Positions 62,155 through 64,000 of a stretch of 64,000 nt of DNA are shown piece after piece. The notes under the pieces are model-generated. The model had not been told where the DNA came from, made no database searches, and worked only from the letters and a program-made list of their open reading frames with translations. Origin of the DNA: JACRIM01 sp038042195 (GTDB taxonomy: Bacteria > Planctomycetota > Phycisphaerae > UBA1845 > UTPLA1). Within the stretch, counting starts at the first letter, position 1. Each line of letters begins with the position of its first letter. The stretch covers positions 1 to 64,000 of the forward strand of contig JBBTET010000021.1 in the NCBI GenBank assembly GCA_038042195.1, written 5' to 3'. Made by a program: the position numbers and the translations under genes.

Positions 62155-62341
62155 AGCCGCATGGTACCCGCCTCCGCGCATGTGAACCGCCTTGTGAGTT
62201 CGACCAGGTTCATCGGGACGTCGGCCGCTTCACACCAAGATTACTTCAACAGTTAACGAGAGATAGGGGAACAATCAGAATGACAAAAAGATGAAGACGA
62301 TGAAAAACCAGTGGTGACGATCGGCTACTTGGATCGATCGG

Positions 62342-63169
62342 TCACGCCGTCTTGGCGATCTTGTCGAACGTCACTTCCAACCGATCCTTCACGATCTGCA
62401 TGCTCTCAGGGCGATTCATCCGGTCAGACTGGCAGCAATCCTCGATCAGCTTGAGCAGGGTGGGGTCGACCTGGCGCGGCTGGTCGTTGTTGGGGTTTCG
62501 CCACCGGTCGAGGTTGATCTGGCCGGCGGCACCGGTGGCCGAGTTCAACTCCGTCTCAACTGAGATGCCGAGGAAGATTTTGTGCATGGTGGCCCCAAGA
62601 CCAAAGATGTCGGTTCGGGCATCCAGGATCTGCCGCTCGACCTGCTCCTTGGCGATGAAATCCTTCGTGCCCTGGATGCGCTCCTTCTTAGTGAACATGG
62701 CGCAGGCCTGACCGTAGTCGATGATCGTCGGGCGACCGTTCTTGGCGCAGAGGATATTGTGCGGCTTCAGGTCGGCATGGACGAAGCCTCGTTTGTGCAG
62801 GTCCAGCAGGCCGTCGGAGCAGTGCCAGAAGACCTTGATGAGCAGCGGGAGGTCGCCGGCCTCGGCAAACTTGTCAAGCTGGATGCCGTCGACATAGCCG
62901 AGGACGTTGTAGGCCTCGACGGCGCGAAGTTTGCGTTTGATGATGCCATATTCCCATGACTTGCGGAGGACGGGGTGACTGTTGTGAACGCCGACGTCGA
63001 ACTCATTCTTGAGCTGGCGAATCTGCGATTCCCAATTGGGGGCGGAGGCGGAAACGTACTTCTTGCAGTACATCTTGCCGTCCTTCGCGTCGCGCATGAG
63101 CGAGACCTTGGTGCCGGCACCAACGCCAAGCTCGCGCACGAACATCAGGTTTTCGAGTTTCTTGGACAT
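62342..63169 (-). CDS. Soluble Ser/Thr protein kinase
   Basis: The 275-residue protein is a Hanks-type kinase domain with no membrane segment or sensor region. The ATP-binding start is divergent (ELGVGAGTKV, with the Lys in YCKKYV). The catalytic loop is HADLKPHN with Asp and Asn intact, the DFG motif reads DYG, and DIFGLGATMHKIF is subdomain IX. No phosphatase or substrate gene is adjacent. Confidence 0.88.
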   Translation of the reverse strand: MSKKLENLMFVRELGVGAGTKVSLMRDAKDGKMYCKKYVSASAPNWESQIRQLKNEFDVGVHNSHPVLRKSWEYGIIKRKLRAVEAYNVLGYVDGIQLDKFAEAGDLPLLIKVFWHCSDGLLDLHKRGFVHADLKPHNILCAKNGRPTIIDYGQACAMFTKKERIQGTKDFIAKEQVERQILDARTDIFGLGATMHKIFLGISVETELNSATGAAGQINLDRWRNPNNDQPRQVDPTLLKLIEDCCQSDRMNRPESMQIVKDRLEVTFDKIAKTA

Positions 63170-63832
63170 CCGCGGTTCGTGGCCAACCTGCTGTTACCGG
63201 AAGCGTTGCTGAAACTGCCTTGCGCAACCCGACGCGATCATTGCAAACCGATCACCGGGAGCCACGCACGATTGAACCTGCGACGATCATCGGCTCGGCC
63301 GGAGGACGGCAGGCGATTTCGTGGCAGATTCGCGGTCATATCGGCAACTTCATTCGTACTTCCGAGACCTCGTTCGCCGGGGTCGAGCGTTTGGGAAAAA
63401 ACAGAGCACCGCAATATTTGGGAGTGGGCGGTCGGTAGCGGGCCAATCTGCGAGGGAATGAATCGAAAATGACAGTTTTATACGGACGGCCCCTCGCTGC
63501 GGACCTATCCCACGTTCACCATGATACTATAAAGCCAAGCCAGATGTCTTTCCAGTGGCCCATGCCTCAATCACCGACAATTATCATGGTTGTTCTATCC
63601 ATCTCACCGCCTCAGCCCTCCGTTCGGCACTGCCGCCATCTCAAGATTCTCTTGTCGGCCGACATCTCACAGGTGGCACTTCTCCCCAAGTTTGTACTGA
63701 GGCGCTGGGCAGCATTACCCGATATGAGGCCGCAAAGTGGGCTTTCCAACGTTTGCCGGGGTGGCACGGCGGATGCCCTGTGTTATCCAGCCTCGCGGGC
63801 CACCGGTCGCAAGGATCGGATGGAGGGTAATC
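63170..63832. other. Gene-free stretch near the right edge
   Basis: I see no supported gene or RNA. Open frames here lack ribosome sites and protein-like composition. A weak -10-like TACTATAA occurs near 63526. Confidence 0.35.
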
Positions 63833-63985
63833 ATGAAATCGATGAACATTCCAAACCATGTCGGATCGTGGCGGAGCATTCGGCGGGCCATCAACTGGTT
63901 CCGCTGGCTATGGCAGCCCACGGCGGTCGATGGGGTCGGCACCGACCAGCATCCTCATTGCTGCTATGAAGAAGATGAAGACTAG
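63833..63985 (+). CDS. Small Trp- and Cys-containing protein
   Basis: A 50-residue ORF with GGAGG (63822-63826, six bases upstream) before its ATG. The product has a basic amphipathic centre with four Trp (GSWRSIRRAINWFRWLWQ) and ends HPHCCYEEDED, with two His, two adjacent Cys and an acidic tip. The composition is unlike random translation of this DNA. Possible roles are a membrane-interacting or metal-binding peptide; I recognise no family. The neighbouring kinase is divergent. Confidence 0.5.
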   Translation: MKSMNIPNHVGSWRSIRRAINWFRWLWQPTAVDGVGTDQHPHCCYEEDED

Positions 63986-64000
63986 GCCAGCCGTTGCAAA

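Overview
The window looks like a chromosomal contig of a planctomycete, probably of the Phycisphaerae type, assembled from a metagenome. It is GC-rich, densely coded on both strands, and free of transposases, phage genes and CRISPR arrays. The lineage guess rests on recalled family distribution: several secreted proteins with dockerin-like EF-hand tails but no cohesin, a fused AroD-AroE, DUF1844, Cys-rich GACC repeats, an MptE-like/DUF115 gene paired with a SPASM protein, and multi-PDZ HtrA proteins. A run of exactly 100 N lies inside a tandem TPR repeat and is an assembly gap.

Layout. 0-1.4 kb: the 5' part of a beta-sandwich-like gene on the minus strand running off the window edge, then about 1 kb of intergenic DNA built from recurring phrases, with a promoter, ribosome site and 46-codon remnant. 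1.4-4.7 kb: diguanylate cyclase, lipoprotein hydrolase, TetR regulator, TatA. 4.9-14 kb: envelope/exopolysaccharide block (AsnB-like amidotransferase, CapK-like adenylase, VanZ-like membrane protein with a lipoprotein, polyprenyl-phosphate sugar transferase, M23 peptidase). 14-24 kb: MOSC protein, an active HtrA paired with a catalytically dead homologue, Pcm, CAP-domain protein, CsgG-like protein, a HisH homologue without its nucleophile, OmpA lipoprotein with a clear terminator, and prepilin peptidase. 24-34 kb: quinol-type NO reductase, aroK-phosphoesterase-aroDE, AMP nucleosidase, a two-subunit bd-like cytochrome with a c-type haem, a putative small RNA, and DUF1844.

34-41 kb: Cys-repeat secreted protein, IspE, Gly-rich lipoprotein, tRNA-Leu(UAA), TPR gene with the gap, second diguanylate cyclase with a receiver-like partner. 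41-52 kb: DacB, the SPASM/MptE-like pair, coiled-coil tail-anchored protein, MtfA-type peptidase, MaoC hydratase, processive glycosyltransferase with histidine kinase. 52-64 kb: secreted propeller-like protein, hydrolase, PurN, two more secreted proteins with EF-hand tails, a cyclic-nucleotide-binding protein with an FAD oxidoreductase, a second lipoprotein hydrolase, a Ser/Thr kinase, and a small Trp/Cys-rich ORF.

The genes mostly serve the envelope: polysaccharide synthesis, murein trimming, export and periplasmic quality control, and surface proteins with a common tail, plus c-di-GMP signalling and respiration. The least explained items are the C6-loop small RNA at 33.6 kb, two copies of a 66-67 nt nested inverted repeat, the bd-like cytochrome pair, the SPASM/MptE-like pair, and the recurrent loss of catalytic residues in HtrA-like, HisH-like and radical-SAM-like proteins.
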